The translations under genes were made by a program, and so were the position numbers. This document shows positions 21,601-33,311 of a stretch of 64,000 bases of DNA, one piece after another. Source of the stretch: Shinisaurus crocodilurus (taxonomy: Eukaryota; Chordata; Lepidosauria; Squamata; Shinisauridae); assembly GCA_021292165.1 (NCBI GenBank), contig CM037885.1, positions 5,141,042-5,205,041 on the forward strand. The letters are read 5' to 3'. The notes under the pieces were generated by a model. It had not been told where the DNA came from and searched no databases. It saw only the letters and a program-made list of their open reading frames with translations. How positions within the stretch are numbered: the first letter of the stretch is position 1; the number at the start of each line of letters is the position of its first letter.

Positions 21601-23702
21601 TTTTTAATGTACATAAACTACACTGCCCAGAGAACTTGGGTTATTGGGTGGTTTAAAGCGCAATAAATAAATAATAAAGCTCTGCACATCCTCAGAGGCA
21701 CTTCCCCCCCCAGGCAGTCTGCAAGTGCAAGGGAAAGAAAACCCCAATTAATATAGGATACGATAGCTGTGATGAACCCAGATTTAAAAATGGGGGAACA
21801 AGCATTCCATTGACAAAACTTATAGATTCTGGCCTTACAGTCTGAGGCTTAGAAACACAGCTAGCGCAGCTCCACACTTGGGAAAGTCACCTGCCTCTCA
21901 TTCTTTTCTGCTTGGGGCGGGGGGGGGGGGAGGCTTCCTGTGTTTTTAACAGCAACTTGGGATACAGCGATTCAACAGGTACAACTTTTCGCTCAGCATG
22001 GTGAGGATGTGAGGGGCAAAGCCTCCACTGCTCAATTTCTGCCTGTCACACAGCTGTTAAAGACACAGGTCTGCTGCCACATAGAACCCCCCCCCCCCCC
22101 CGTGCTGTCTGTAGGGCTTACTGGGGCCTGGCAGTACTGGAGTCATTGCTGGCTGTGCTGCAGGGGTGAATGGAGCAAAGGCCTTGCACATCATGCATGT
22201 TCTGATGCAGGGGTGTGGGCTGAGGCAAAGTCCCCATTTCCACGAGTTCATTGGCTCCCTCTGTATGTGGCATGTGAGCGTTGCCCTATTTCTCACCCTA
22301 TAAAGAACCTCAAAGGGTTGTTCTAAGAATAAAAGGGGGGGGAATGACAAACACTGCCCATAGCTCCTAAAATCAAATCAATCACAAGTAGCCTAGCCAA
22401 CTGATGTTGTGAAATTTTGAAAGAATTGAAAGCAAAATTCTAGGCAGGCACATAAAAACCCCCTGAGAATAATAAATGGAAAAAAGATAAATCAAGTTTA
22501 TTGACAGAGACGAGTAAAAGAAATACAAAAACAAATTTAACATTCTCTCTTCCTCTCCCCACAGTCTTAAAACGTGGGAATCCAACCCCTCCATCCTCTT
22601 GCCTTCGTTCTCCCATCCAGCCCCACATCATAGCACGAAAACACACGAGGTTGGCAGAGCCTTCTGCCGGTGAGTGAAACAGTTCAGGGGTGTTTGCAGT
22701 TAACTCACCTACAGCTCCACATCACATCACAGTAGGTGCTAGCCCCCCCCTTCCCCTCCCCATGGCCCTTACTGATTTATGGCTACCCTCGTCATCCGAT
22801 CCCCCTCCCCGCAAATAAAATTCCTCCATTTAGAGCTGGCTAATGATCTCATTCAGGAGACTTCCCCCACAATCTTTGCAATATTTTAATTTTGATTGGG
22901 GCTGAGAATTAAAATATAAACAGGGATGTGTCCCTCTGTCTTTTTGCCCATTGCCAATTCAGGCATCTGTCCCGAGTGGCAAAGATGTCCTTCACTGGGC
23001 AGTTTATTTATTTATAAAATTTATTACCTACTTTTCATTATAACATAATCCCAAAGCGGAGTACAGCTATAAAAACACAATAAAATCATACAACTCACAT
23101 ATGAATGGGAGATGTGCAAACGCGATGTGCTTGCGCATCTCCCATTCATTTCAACAGAGCTTGCGCAGCAGAACGACCCACTGGATTGGGCCCATATGAA
23201 CTAGATTCCTCATCAGCTCAGTTTGGGGTGTGGGGCCATTTAAACATTAGGTCCTTATTCTGTTTAGTGATTGAACTCTATTTCGAAGTTTCGTGCAAAT
23301 AAAGAACTGGGAATCAGTAAGTATTTCAGCATCAGCAGTCCCAGCCTTCCCTTTATTCCTTTCTATTCCCTCCCCCCAAATTACACATTTTTCCTTTTTT
23401 TTTGGCGTGCATGCTTAGTCTTTTGGTATGAAAAATACCCCCTCCTCCATCAAAAAAAATCTACACAAGAGGCACTTTTTCCATCTCCATCTCTCCTGCG
23501 CACCCATTCCCCCTGATTTTCCAAACCCTTCCCCACCCCCATCCCGCAGTGATTCCCCACACAACTTGCCTCCCTCTCCCGTCCTGCCTAGAATAAAACA
23601 GAATCCAAGCTGGCTAGTTATAGAACTCGGGACTCTATATAAAGCTGCACAGATTGAGGACTGTCCCATATACACAATGTCCAAGGAAAGTGTGTGCATG
23701 TA

Positions 23703-23872
23703 GATTCATAGATCATACGAGTGGGAAGGGGCCTACAAGGCCATCGAGTCCAACCCCCTGCTCAATGCAGGAAACTAGAGGAGGGGTCTCCCATCCAAGT
23801 CTTAACCAGGCCTGACCCTGCTGAGCTTTCCATGCTCAGACAAGCTGAGCCAGCGTGAGCCACAGGCCTGTT
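23703..23872 (-). repeat. 5S rRNA-derived SINE with CR1-like tail
   Basis: Minus strand: a 5S-like GAAAGCTCAGCAGGGTCAGG, then TACTTGGATGGGAGACCCC, followed by GAGCAGGGGGTTGGACTCGA, TGGCCTTGTAGGCCCCTTCC and a repeated ATCTATGAAT-type end. The 5S internal promoter region (box A to box C) is recognisable. Better sense copies lie at 28608 and 44172. Confidence 0.7.
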
Positions 23873-24449
23873 TGTGTGTGGGGTGGGAGGCAGTTGCAGA
23901 AATGGATGAGTTGGCGGGGGGGGGGGGGGAGGAGAAAACGGAGCTACAGCCAGGATTAAGGGGTATCCACAATGCTTGCGGGAACTGGGGTAGGATGGAA
24001 AGGAAGTTTTGGTTTGGGAATGAGAGAAACAGCAGGAAATCCAGGGGAGAGAATGTTTAGGTAGGGATAGTGTGTGTGTGTATGTGGGATGGGTGGCAGA
24101 CTCTCCCCTAGAGACACTGTCTTCTAACCCTGCCAAATTCTTCTTTGCCCCCCTTTTAAGAATCTCCCTTCCCATCCTGCCACCAAGTAGCACTAATGAT
24201 TGCCCGCACCACCCTTCCCCACCCAGACCCCCATAATAGATTATGTAGATGTGGCTTCATATATAAGCTTGCTATGGAAATATTATTTAAAAAATAGATT
24301 TATATACAATACCCCAGTCCACAGTGGGTTAAAGAGGGCATCGGGTGGGGAATAAGTTACTAATTCCAGTCACGGCCACAGTGGACGGGAGAAGGGGGGG
24401 CACCTGGACCCCCTGGCACGGTGTCCCGGATCCCAGCCACTCTCCCCTT

Positions 24450-26240
24450 TCACGGGTCACGTTCCTTTTTTACTTTCACATCTCCTGCTAAGATGGTGGC
24501 AATCTCCCCCTGCATGAAGGCCCAGGGGACGTTGGATCCCACGAGGGGGCATTTCTCCCCGCTGGGGCAATACACCTCTCCGGCTGCTCCTTGGGCTTTA
24601 ATGAAATCCCGGGAACAAGGGAAACAGAACTTGTGGCCAGGCACGGACGGGCACTGGACAAAGTGGGTATCCTCCAGCCGCTCGTGGCAGATGGTGCAGC
24701 ACAGTGGGGCGCTGCCGGCACCGCCCGAGGAATCAGGGGCACTCTGTGCGCCACTGGGCTCGACTCCGCCGGACGAGTGGGCTCCAGATGAAGAGGAGGA
24801 GGAGGAGGAGGTGGTGGTCGCTTGGCCTGGTTCACTGCTGCGTGGCACCAGTCGGTGTTGCCCCGAGGCAGCTGGTGACGCTGGACTGGCACTGTTTTGC
24901 CGGGCGGTGGTGGAGTGGACTGGGTTGACCTCCTTGTTCCCCAGGGTGTCAGCCACATTCTTGAGAGCAGTGATGGGAGAGGGGTCATTGCGTAAAGAGC
25001 CCTCAGGCAAAGGCCCCTGGCCTGCTGATGTTGGCAGGTGGGCCAGGCCTGATGGATAGATGCCACCAGATCCTTGGGGCAGCCAGTGCTGCCTCTGCTG
25101 CTGTTCCTCGCCAGTCAGTTTGCCCGTCAGCTCTCCCTCTGGTTCGGGGGAGGCCTTGCGTCTCCGCATGACAGCCCGGGATGGGGGCACAGCCCTCAGC
25201 AGGAGACTGGGTGGCATGGCACAGTTGCTGTCTAGGAACTGTTGAGGCAGGGCATCTGGTGCTGGGGACTCTCGGAAGAAGCGCACACCTTCAGTGAAGA
25301 GCTCCCCAAGGAGGCGCCAGTCACCAGAGCCGTGGCGTTTCTCATATTCCAGATATTTGTAACCGGATGAGATGACTTTGCCCGGGTCCTTGAGGCAGTC
25401 TTGGAACATCTGCTTGGCCACACCCAACACGCCGGCGTAGACGTTGCCGGAACCGCACGGGTATTCGGTGAAGAGCTTAAGTTCGTATTCGTAGCCAGGC
25501 CTGGGAGCCGCGTCAAAGGCGAAAATCCTCCCAATCAACGAGTGATCCTTCTTGAAGCGCACATTGAAGGGGGCGCACCCATAGAGTGCCAACAGCTGCT
25601 CGCGCACGGCCTTGGGCTTGCCGTGCCACTCCTCGGCCCGCCCGCGCATGGCCTCGTTCAGTTCGGCAAGGCACTCGGAGTTGCGCTGCTTCTCCTTCTC
25701 GTAGTCCCCGTAGGCCACCCGGACCGGCTTCGCCAGCTCACCCAAGATGGGCGATGCCATGGCCAGCGATGTGGGGCGGCCCCCCAAGCCAGACACTGCT
25801 GCCAGCAGGCCCTGGGGGCCTCCCATCAGCCCCTGGGGCACCAGGTTCGGCGGGACTGCCCCGATGAGGGCCCTCCTGGCCGTGGGGCTCTGCCGGCTGC
25901 CCTCGCCTTCCTCGGCAGCACGTGCCAGGCCGTTGGGTAAGCGCGGGCTGAGGGCGTAGTCGCCTCCGGAGAGCCGGCCCCGCTCGTATCGCTCCAGGGC
26001 CGCCCCGCCGTCCTTGGAGTGCTTGACGCCCTGGGGCCCCGGCGAGCGCCCTTCTTGCATGACGTGGTTCCTCTTGAGCTGCCGGGCCGTCTCAATGAGG
26101 AACTCGATGCGGTCGGCCCCCTCGAAATTGACGCAGCCCCGGCACACGGCCTCGCTGAAATCCCAGATCATGGCCCACGGCATTTTGGGCAGATCGCACA
26201 AGTAGCACCATTGTCTGCGGGACGTCTGCACCGAAGACAT
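24450..26240 (-). CDS. IRF2BP1: Interferon regulatory factor 2-binding protein 1
   Basis: IRF2BP1 is a nuclear co-repressor that binds the repression domain of IRF2, and mammalian family members have also been described as RING-type E3 ligases. The 596-aa single-exon frame has the complete family architecture. An N-terminal IRF-2BP zinc finger is seen at residues 10-55 (C12, C15, C33, C36; motif [20 protein letters not shown]). A long conserved middle block follows, about 180-330 ([20 protein letters not shown], then [20 protein letters not shown]). A C-terminal C3HC4 RING covers about 514-575 ([20 protein letters not shown]). The very end, VKVKKERDP, contains a VKKE sumoylation consensus. 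Human IRF2BP1 is 584 aa, also from one exon. The start is the first ATG before the conserved [13 protein letters not shown] run of eight serines at 478-485 lies in the variable linker. The gene starts in a CpG island. The paralogs IRF2BP2 and IRF2BPL are longer or differ in the linker, and synteny supports IRF2BP1. Confidence 0.97.
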   Translation of the reverse strand: MSSVQTSRRQWCYLCDLPKMPWAMIWDFSEAVCRGCVNFEGADRIEFLIETARQLKRNHVMQEGRSPGPQGVKHSKDGGAALERYERGRLSGGDYALSPRLPNGLARAAEEGEGSRQSPTARRALIGAVPPNLVPQGLMGGPQGLLAAVSGLGGRPTSLAMASPILGELAKPVRVAYGDYEKEKQRNSECLAELNEAMRGRAEEWHGKPKAVREQLLALYGCAPFNVRFKKDHSLIGRIFAFDAAPRPGYEYELKLFTEYPCGSGNVYAGVLGVAKQMFQDCLKDPGKVISSGYKYLEYEKRHGSGDWRLLGELFTEGVRFFRESPAPDALPQQFLDSNCAMPPSLLLRAVPPSRAVMRRRKASPEPEGELTGKLTGEEQQQRQHWLPQGSGGIYPSGLAHLPTSAGQGPLPEGSLRNDPSPITALKNVADTLGNKEVNPVHSTTARQNSASPASPAASGQHRLVPRSSEPGQATTTSSSSSSSSGAHSSGGVEPSGAQSAPDSSGGAGSAPLCCTICHERLEDTHFVQCPSVPGHKFCFPCSRDFIKAQGAAGEVYCPSGEKCPLVGSNVPWAFMQGEIATILAGDVKVKKERDP

Positions 26241-26560
26241 CTTGGCGTCCCTCTGCCGTCTGTCTGTCTGCCTGCCTGGCTCCTCTTGCAGCCCTGGGAT
26301 GGCCGCCTGGGATGCGGGGCGGGGGTCTTGTTTACACCTGTGCGGCCAGGAGCGGGCCCAAAACGCTGAGGGGGGGGGAGGACTTCAAACAGGGGAGGAA
26401 GAGGAGGAGGGGAAGAGAGAAAAAAAGGGGGGGAAATTCCCCTCTCGCCTGCCCTCTTACATGGAGAAACTTACATAACTCCGCTGCAAGGCCTGCTGGG
26501 AGATGTAGTCCTGCTGCCTGGCGGGGAAAACTCTTAAAGGCAACCCTGGCCCTGTAGTTT
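26241..26560 (-). promoter_or_regulatory. IRF2BP1 5' region with ZNF143/THAP11-type site
   Basis: The CpG-rich coding start continues upstream. On the minus strand, 26510-26481 reads GACTACATCTCCCAGCAGG followed by CCTTGCAGCGG. This matches the known ZNF143/THAP11 motif ACTACAnnTCCCAGnnnGC extended by CCTTGC, a typical CpG-promoter element close to transcription starts. It lies about 245-270 bases upstream of the ATG. A second partial ACTACAGGG lies at about 26555. No TATA box is evident. Confidence 0.65.
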
Positions 26561-26744
26561 GGTTCTTCTGCTGACTGGCCTTTTACTTTAAACGGCGCAA
26601 GAGTCCTGTGGTAATTGCAGATGTATTGTACTAATGTATTTATTGCACAGCCGAGACAAGACGTAATTTATTGCAACGGATTATTATTACAAGTTGCAAC
26701 TATTGATTGCAAAAAGCCAACTTTGCAAAGACGAGCTACTTTAT

Positions 26745-26880
26745 TTCAGATATCAACGAAGACTCCAGTGGCACGGCACCTTAAAAATGTAACATATTTA
26801 TTATGACATGCAGCCCCGCTTTCATGAATTAGAATGCACTTCATCAGATTCAAGATGGGCTCCTCCTCTGAAAGTTTTTA
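26745..26880 (-). repeat. Unclassified repeat, 'agtgcacttcatcaga' family
   Basis: AAGACTCCAGTGGCACGGCA, CATATTTATTATGACATGCA, GCTTTCATGAATTAG and TGCACTTCATCAGAT are laid out as in the copy at 27372. The family carries a 'tttattaa...cataagcttt...cttcatcagg' skeleton. Class not determined. Confidence 0.5.
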
Positions 26881-27049
26881 CTTTATTGCAACAAATATAT
26901 TGTACCAAATTAAATTGCTTGCTGTTATGTAACCCAAAGAATAAATATGCAGTGGCTGTTCTGAAGAATGACTGGTTTTATTGGCAATTAATTTATTACA
27001 GTAAATTAGTCTGCAACAAGATTATCTGCCTTTGCTGCAACAGACCTAG

Positions 27050-27136
27050 GCTGCAATCCTATACTCACCTGGATACCAGTCCCATTTAACTCAATGGGAT
27101 TTTCTTCTGAGTAATCATATATAGGATCACACTGTT
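27050..27136. mobile_element. Short Harbinger-like MITE
   Basis: GCTGCAATCCTATACTCACC ... CTCAATGGGATTTTCTTCTG ... ATATAGGATCACACTG. It has the same core type as 6643-6732. Confidence 0.55.
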
Positions 27137-27371
27137 AAAGGGATCCTTCCCTGGAATCTCCCTTCTTGTTCTTCATTTCACATTGTCTGTCTTGCTCCAG
27201 GATTGAAAATGATTGCATTTACTGAGTCATTTTGGTGGCTAATTTAGGTGAGCAAGCTTTCAGATTGCACAGAATTTTTCTCCAGGAAGAAACCCTGTGG
27301 ACATGCACACAACACAAGTCTATAAAGCCACACAGAACAACCAGTCAGGCACATTCAAATGGGTTCTGATG

Positions 27372-27490
27372 ATACTGGAACAAAAACAACAAAGAGTCTT
27401 GTGGCATCTTGAAGACTAACACATTTATTAAAGCATAAGCTTTTGAGGACTATAGTCCACTTCATCAGGTGCTGTTGAGAGTTTTAGGTA
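27372..27490 (-). repeat. Unclassified repeat, same family as 26745
   Basis: ACAACAAAGAGTCTTGTGGC, ATCTTGAAGACTAACACATT, ATTAAAGCATAAGCTTTTGA and TAGTCCACTTCATCAGGTGC. A more distant copy is at 40244-40405. Confidence 0.55.
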
Positions 27491-27500
27491 TATATACAGT

Positions 27501-27646
27501 CAGTGCTTTTTTTCTGGAGAAAAGGGTACCGGAACTCTTGGATTACATTTCCTCAGGAGTAGATGGCGATTAAATTGTAATGCAATTAATAGAAGAAAAG
27601 GTGCTGGAACTCAGTTCCGGTGAGTTCCACCAGAAAAAAAGCCCTG
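27501..27646. mobile_element. hAT MITE with 8-bp duplication TATACAGT
   Basis: The 146-bp element has ends CAGTGCTTTTTTTCTGG and CCAGAAAAAAAGCCCTG, with TATACAGT on both sides (27493-27500, 27647-27654). Inner arms GGTACCGGAACTC and GAACTCAGTTCCGGTGAG are also inverted. Removing it rejoins a continuous host sequence. Non-coding. Confidence 0.88.
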
Positions 27647-28224
27647 TATACAGTACATATGGTTCATGGTTGCAGGAAGGAATTGTAAACAGTGAGGTCA
27701 GTGGGAAATGAAATATAGAATGTACAGACAGTGATAATTTCCTTGCAGTGGCGATTCACAGAACAGTTGTTGGGTGATAATACACACATCCTTGCATTGG
27801 TGAGCTGATTAACACATGTCGTGTGATAAAACAACAACCTACCTGGCTGTCTCTCTGTTCAAGCCACAGGAGGTAAGAGTTGAACTCTTACTTGATGAGC
27901 TCATGATAATGGGGTTGTGTAGTGAGGTTACAGTCGCCAGCTTCAGACCTGCACAGAATTCTTGTTCAGGAAGTAGTCTATGGAACAGAACCACATAGGA
28001 CAAATAGGACCAAAATTGATTTGCATGGTAGCTTTGAACAGGCCAGCGAAGATAGGTAGCAAGCTTTCAGGTTGGAAAGCTCATAGGATGGAGATATGCT
28101 CCAGGTTCATAAGAGCCCCACAGAACTGACACAATCGAAAATCCGGAGATGTCATATGTGTGAAAATGTGGGGAGGGAGAATAGGTTCAATGGGGCTCTC
28201 TCACCCATCTCCCCTACTCACACT

Positions 28225-28322
28225 TTTTGGGGATCTCCTCCAACCCACTGGCTATGCTGGCTGGGGATGATGGAAGTCATAGTCCAACACATCTAGAGTA
28301 CACCAGGCTGGGGAAGGCTGTC
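28225..28322. mobile_element. Palindromic hAT-like MITE, right arm
   Basis: CTATGCTGGCTGGGGATGAT, GGAAGTCATAGTCCAACAC, ATCTAGAGTACACCAGGCTG and GGGAAGGCTG form one arm of the 41862 family; the left arm is eroded. Confidence 0.5.
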
Positions 28323-28607
28323 AACGCATCGTTACATTTCCATAATGTCTTCTCCCACCCCCAGTACAAGCATCCCAGTGAACTGCAGTGCCACCACCTG
28401 ATGCTATAGAGGCCAAGCCCCACAGAGCCCCTTCTGCATGTCGTTTAGGGGGCGATAAGCCTGTAACATGAATATTTTAAAAGTCAGTATCCTAGCATAC
28501 ATGTCTTACAGGAGAAAGACAGAAGGAGAATTGTATTTATATGTAAAGAATGGACGAACGGCGTTGGCTGCGCTTGGTTGGCTGTACCCACGAGGCACTC
28601 ATCGTTT

Positions 28608-28762
28608 TCAGAACTTGTCTGCGCGTGGAAAGCTAAGCAGGGTCAAGCATGGTTATTACTTGGATGGGAGAGCCCTCCTCCAGTTTCCTGCATTGAGCAG
28701 GGGGTTGGACTCGATGGCCTTGTAGGCGCCTTCCAACATAATGAAATCTATGAAAAAGAATC
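28608..28762 (+). repeat. 5S rRNA-derived SINE
   Basis: CGTGGAAAGCTAAGCAGGGT, CAAGCATGGTTATTACTTGG and ATGGGAGAGCC match the 5S internal control region. Then come GAGCAGGGGGTTGGACTCGA, TGGCCTTGTAGGCGCCTTCC and an ATGAAATCTATGAA end. The CR1-like tail identifies it as a SINE rather than a 5S gene. Confidence 0.72.
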
Positions 28763-29089
28763 AAGGGCACCTGGCTCCCAGCTTTGTCTCGTTCCAGTTC
28801 CTGGGCATACAGCTCAGATATCTGATTCGTACCTTATGCCCACATGTTGGGCCTCGAAGTACCCTGGTATCCTAGTTTTACCCTTTCCATAGTTTGGAAA
28901 TGGTCCCTTTTTTCTTTTATTTCCTCCTTAAGGATAGCTAGATGCAACTACGTTCATTGGTCTCTTTCCCTCTCTACTCCTCTCCCTGCATTTCTCCCCG
29001 CGCCTCGTTTTTGTTTTTTATTTTCATTTTCCATCTTTTTCCGTCGCCCCCTCCTAATTCCTTCCTATGGGGGAAGAGACTAATGAGAC

Positions 29090-29320
29090 CCTAAAGGGTT
29101 AATTCAGCTTCTCAGCGTTGAGGAAACTACATCTCTCAGAATGCAGCGCGCCGCTAAACCCCGGATGCTGTTGCGCATTTCCTGCCCCCTTTGCTTCTCT
29201 CTCTCTCGCTCTCCTATGCGAATCTCCACCACCCAGCAGGTCATAGTTCGGCTTTAGGGGCGGTACTAAGGGGGTTGTTGACGGACGGAGCAAAAACATA
29301 GACTACTGCAACGTCCAAGA
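29090..29320. promoter_or_regulatory. Orphan CpG-rich stretch with ZNF143-type motif
   Basis: AACTACATCTCTCAGAATGC (29125-29144), followed by AGCGCGCCGC, closely resembles the ZNF143 promoter motif. The next 170 bases contain a TCTCTCTCTCGCTCTC tract, GGGGCGG and several CpGs. No repeat family seen elsewhere in the window covers it. It could be the promoter of an unrecognised or non-coding transcript, or a remnant. No coding exon was identified beside it. Confidence 0.35.
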
Positions 29321-30914
29321 GGAAGAAGGGGTGATCTTTTTGCACCTATCGCATATATTTTTTCTTATAGCCAGAGCCAGCCCGAAAGCCCCTCCGAGAA
29401 TTAACATCCAGAAGCCTAGAGACCCCGGTGATGGGCACGTGCCAAAACAACAGATGAATGGCAGAGATGTACTAGGGTTAGGTACATCACCTATTGAATA
29501 TACAGGCCACAACTCCCTAGTGAATTGTGCAGAACACCAGCAGCTTCTCTTCAAATATAAGTTCACATACTGCAGGTGGCAATTTGCAAATACCAAACGC
29601 GCTTCGGTCCTAAGGAAAAATCAAGAGAGATGCCTGCCTGCACGATCCAACCAGCATCCCTAGTATGGGGAGGTGTTTGGAATACATTTCAGGAATCCAT
29701 AGAAAACTTTCATGTGTGGAAGAGGACGATGGGAAATTGAATCCAAGCAAAGGAGCAGGGTGGCCTGTAGGAACTCCCTGCCACTGGATCAGGAAGGCGA
29801 TGGCATATAGACATTTTCAGGGGATCACTCTGAAAGAGAGATCAAGTGAACTCCCTACCCACCCCATTTTGGATGAGAAAAATGGATGGGTATGTCAGAC
29901 CCACTCTACTTCCATAATGCTTTCATAACTTGCCACTGAAGTATCTACTTAGGGTGGTTAGATAAAGTTTCCGCATTGTTCTGTCCTGCCTTGTGAACAC
30001 TAATATTACTCTTTCTAAGGGAGAAGAGGAACCCACAAACTTTTTATTCCGCTCCCCCCCCCCCCCGCCGCCTTCTGTTCCACATTTGCCCTTAGCCTGG
30101 TGTTGATAATTTCTCCCCCTCTTTCTGTTGGTGTACCATTTTGTTGTCAATTCATGGGCAAGGGACATCAGGTCGAACTCTAAGATCTCCCCTGCCTCTT
30201 CAACATTTACCTCTCTGGTTAGTTCAGTAGGTGCTTTCTTGGTCCCAAAGAACAGAAGAAATAGAGGTATACCGCTTTTATTGGTGTGGTATTATGCTAA
30301 GTTCACAGAACCTTTCTGCCCAGTGATAAGTTCTGTCAAGCCTGAAAGCTTACATATTCATATACTAAACAGCCCCTGGTCCAATAAAAGACAGCATGTT
30401 ACCTCCTTTCAGTAAACTTACTGTTAGGATAAGCATTCTTTAAAAATTTAAATATTTTTTTCCAGATGTAGAAGTATATTATCTCCTGTGTTCCACTGGA
30501 TGCCTTCTGTAGTTCACTTTGTTCATGCAATGTTTATGCAGATGTTTGTGTCTCTCTGTAAGTGTGTGTTTATCAAGTTGAGTACTTAAAGACAAGATTT
30601 CAAAAGCTTTATAGGAATCCTGCTTTTGCCATTCTTACCTTTGCTCTACGTTCTTGGAACAGCCTCTCTTCCTTGCTGTTTGTTAAGACTGTCACCTGAT
30701 GCCCTTCTCTGGGTTCCTCCGCCATCAAAATTAGATGTGTGACAACTTGGAAAAGGGCCAAGTGGTAGTGGTACCCCATCTTTTGAATACTCTTCCTAGG
30801 AAGGCTACCTTCTGCCAAATTTGGTGTGTTTGAACTAGTTCAGTATTCCCTAAGTGCCCTCCAGAATGGATTACACAGAAACTTCTATCATTCCTAGCCA
30901 GCATGGCCAGTGGC

Positions 30915-31270
30915 TTGGAAGCGAAGACTGATGCCTTAACAGACATGCCCTGTGATCAGTAATGATGTTGTGTCATAAATTGTGCTTGCTTACAACTTAC
31001 CATCTGTGCACCCACATCCTTGGTCTTTCAGGCCCAAATCCAGATGGGGAGGATGGAGTGCCTGGAACCAGCAAAGACGTCCCACGTTGTCCAGGTCCTG
31101 TATTGCCTTATGAAGTATCTGTGCCTTTCTGTTTTGCTAGAGGAATCCTGTAGGTTGGCCGACGCCTATTTGTTGCTTGTAAGCAACTAAGCAAGCACAA
31201 TTTGTAACATTGCGCAACATCATTACTGATCATGCATCACGTCTGTTAAGGCATCAGTCTTAGCTTCCAA
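30915..31270. mobile_element. Fold-back element with about 85-bp arms
   Basis: The left arm TTGGAAGCGAAGACTGATGC, CTTAACAGACATG and GATCAGTAATGATGTTG is mirrored by CAACATCATTACTGATCATG, GTCTGTTAAGGCATCAG and TCTTAGCTTCCAA. The arms also share CTTGCTTAC-type text. The 185-bp spacer has no coding motif. Superfamily unknown. Confidence 0.65.
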
Positions 31271-32169
31271 TTTCCTGGTTTTGTGGAACTTAAGTCAACA
31301 TGAGATAGCCTTAACTCTGGACTTAAACTGGAAGTTTTTTAGATAGTTGAATTTCCCTGGTTTTTAAAAAGAAAATTTATTATTACACTGTTCTGAACAA
31401 AACACAAAACAAAAAAACAAAGCACTGACAAGTCATTAACTGAGTAGATATGTACAAATTAATAGATATGTCCATGGATGTTCAGAAAGGCTTACTTCTG
31501 AGTAAGCCTGCACAGATTCCAACATTCCTTTCTCATCCCCTTTTCATCAGTGATGTATCAATCAGTGAGAGGGATTCCCTCAGCCTTCAAAATTACTTCA
31601 CTCTTATCTCAGTTGATGTGTCTGCTATCCCTCCCCCACTGTCAGAATGCTGACAGGAACAGTGGAGTTCCTCTCAAAACACTGGAGTACTGGCAGCATT
31701 GTAGCTTCAGTGAAATTGAGCCTGCCCAACATAACTTTGCCAGCAGTTGCTGCCATAGTCATTCATGGGGCAGAAAAACTTTAATAACCTTTGAACTGCT
31801 GCTCAAAACTTCACCAAACCAACGAAAGGCCCATCTCCTTGACAAATCTTGAAATAAATGAAATGAAATGATCAAGTAGATGAGTAGTTTTCACCAAAAG
31901 TTGAAAGAAATATATGAGCCACAGCTTGGGAGTAAAAAGTAGAAACGTGTCAATTTTCAGCATTTTTAAACTTGCTCTACTGTAGCATTTTTTTTTAACA
32001 GATCACTTTGAAACTTTGCACAACTGTAGACTTCATAGGGTAGATCATAGATGCCAAGTTTAACTTTATTAGCTCAACAGGTATCATTTTTATAAGCAGA
32101 ATTTTGAAGCTTATAATGGCAGAACCTTTTTCGTGTGACTCAGCTTAACCAAAGGGGCACTTCTGTGCT

Positions 32170-32170
32170 C

Positions 32171-32211
<41 letters not shown>
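32170..32211. repeat. (ATT)n microsatellite
   Basis: About 13 perfect trinucleotide units. Confidence 0.9.
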
Positions 32212-32270
32212 GCAATAAGTCACCTTCTCCTTCTCTGTACCTCCATTCTCATCTCCTTCTCCTAAACTGA

Positions 32271-32361
32271 AGCTGCAATCCTGTATGCACTTACTTGGGA
32301 GTAAGCACCATTAAACATAGTGGGACTTACCTCTGAGTCAATGTGCATAGAATTGCAGTTA
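32271..32361. mobile_element. Short Harbinger-like MITE
   Basis: GCTGCAATCCTGTATGCACT, TACTTGGGAGTAAGCACCAT and TGTGCATAGAATTGCAG show the same core type as 6643. A partial copy lies at 32628-32680. Confidence 0.55.
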
Positions 32362-33242
32362 CCAGTAAATCTCTGGCCACATCTCCTCCTAGACCACCTA
32401 ATGCGTAAGCCCACCGGTCTCAGCCTGCCATTTCCACACAGACTGCAGACCCCCTTCTGCTATAAGTCTTCCAAGAGTCTGAGGAACCGATTAAGTACCG
32501 TACTTCTTCCCCTGGCACGAAAGGCTGCGGTGATGTGTCTGCCTGCTTCTACAGACTGTAAGCTCCTTGAGGCAAAGACGTTGTTTTTTTTAACCTATGA
32601 TAGATACCCTTTAAGTGCCATGTATGTTGCTCAACAGGGCTTACTACCAAGTAAGCGTATACAGGATTATGGCTTCAGTTTAGAAGATGAGAAAGGAGGT
32701 ACAGAGAAGCCAGAGTCTTTTATGTTTAGTTCTACAAAGTTTGGCATTGGAAGCTGATGTGGAGTTTTCAGGTCCTACTTTGCGTTTTCCAGGAAGGATT
32801 TCCTGTTTTTCCTCATACGTGAGCCATACCTGAATCTTAACAAAACTAGCTCATTCGTGGATTTGCTAAGTGGACTTGGGGGCTATACTCTCTAAGCCTC
32901 AGAACTGTGTTGGTCATGATGATATGGGGGGAAACTCAGGGAGGAAGAACAATGGAATTTCCTGTTCTGCTTTTCCGTCAACAACTGATGGGGAACTTTT
33001 CACGTCACTCCCCACAGAAAGCTGCCCAAGCTACCAATGTGGGGATAGTGTTTCCTAACTGTTTCAGTGATGGCAATGGCTGCCTGGAATTTCCAATAGA
33101 TGAGGACAATAAGGAGTGAGGACCATATTTTGACCACTATGTAGCTGGGAAAAAATGGCATCTATTTGCCAGGTGAAGAGTTCTGTATAATTCTGTTTGC
33201 AGACTCCTACACACCAACCCCCCAAAGGGTGTGCAGCATTAT

Positions 33243-33276
33243 TGTGGAGAAAGCACAACACAAGTCTGCGCACATG

Positions 33277-33311
<35 letters not shown>

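Larger units (their letters stand above)
12481..24449. other. Intergenic stretch between FOXA3 and IRF2BP1
   Basis: No conserved exon is recognised. The stretch contains mariner-, Harbinger- and hAT-like MITEs, a possible LTR at 17045-17374, tRNA- and 5S-derived SINEs, LINE tails and homopolymer-rich DNA (C/G runs at 18304, 19009, 19811, 20037 and 22087). The open frames found here lack homology I recognise and overlap repeats or low-complexity DNA. Confidence 0.7.

Noticed and set aside
24421..25059. 212-codon plus-strand frame
   Set aside because: It is antisense to the conserved IRF2BP1 coding sequence; its composition is a mirror of the real gene and it shows no family motif.
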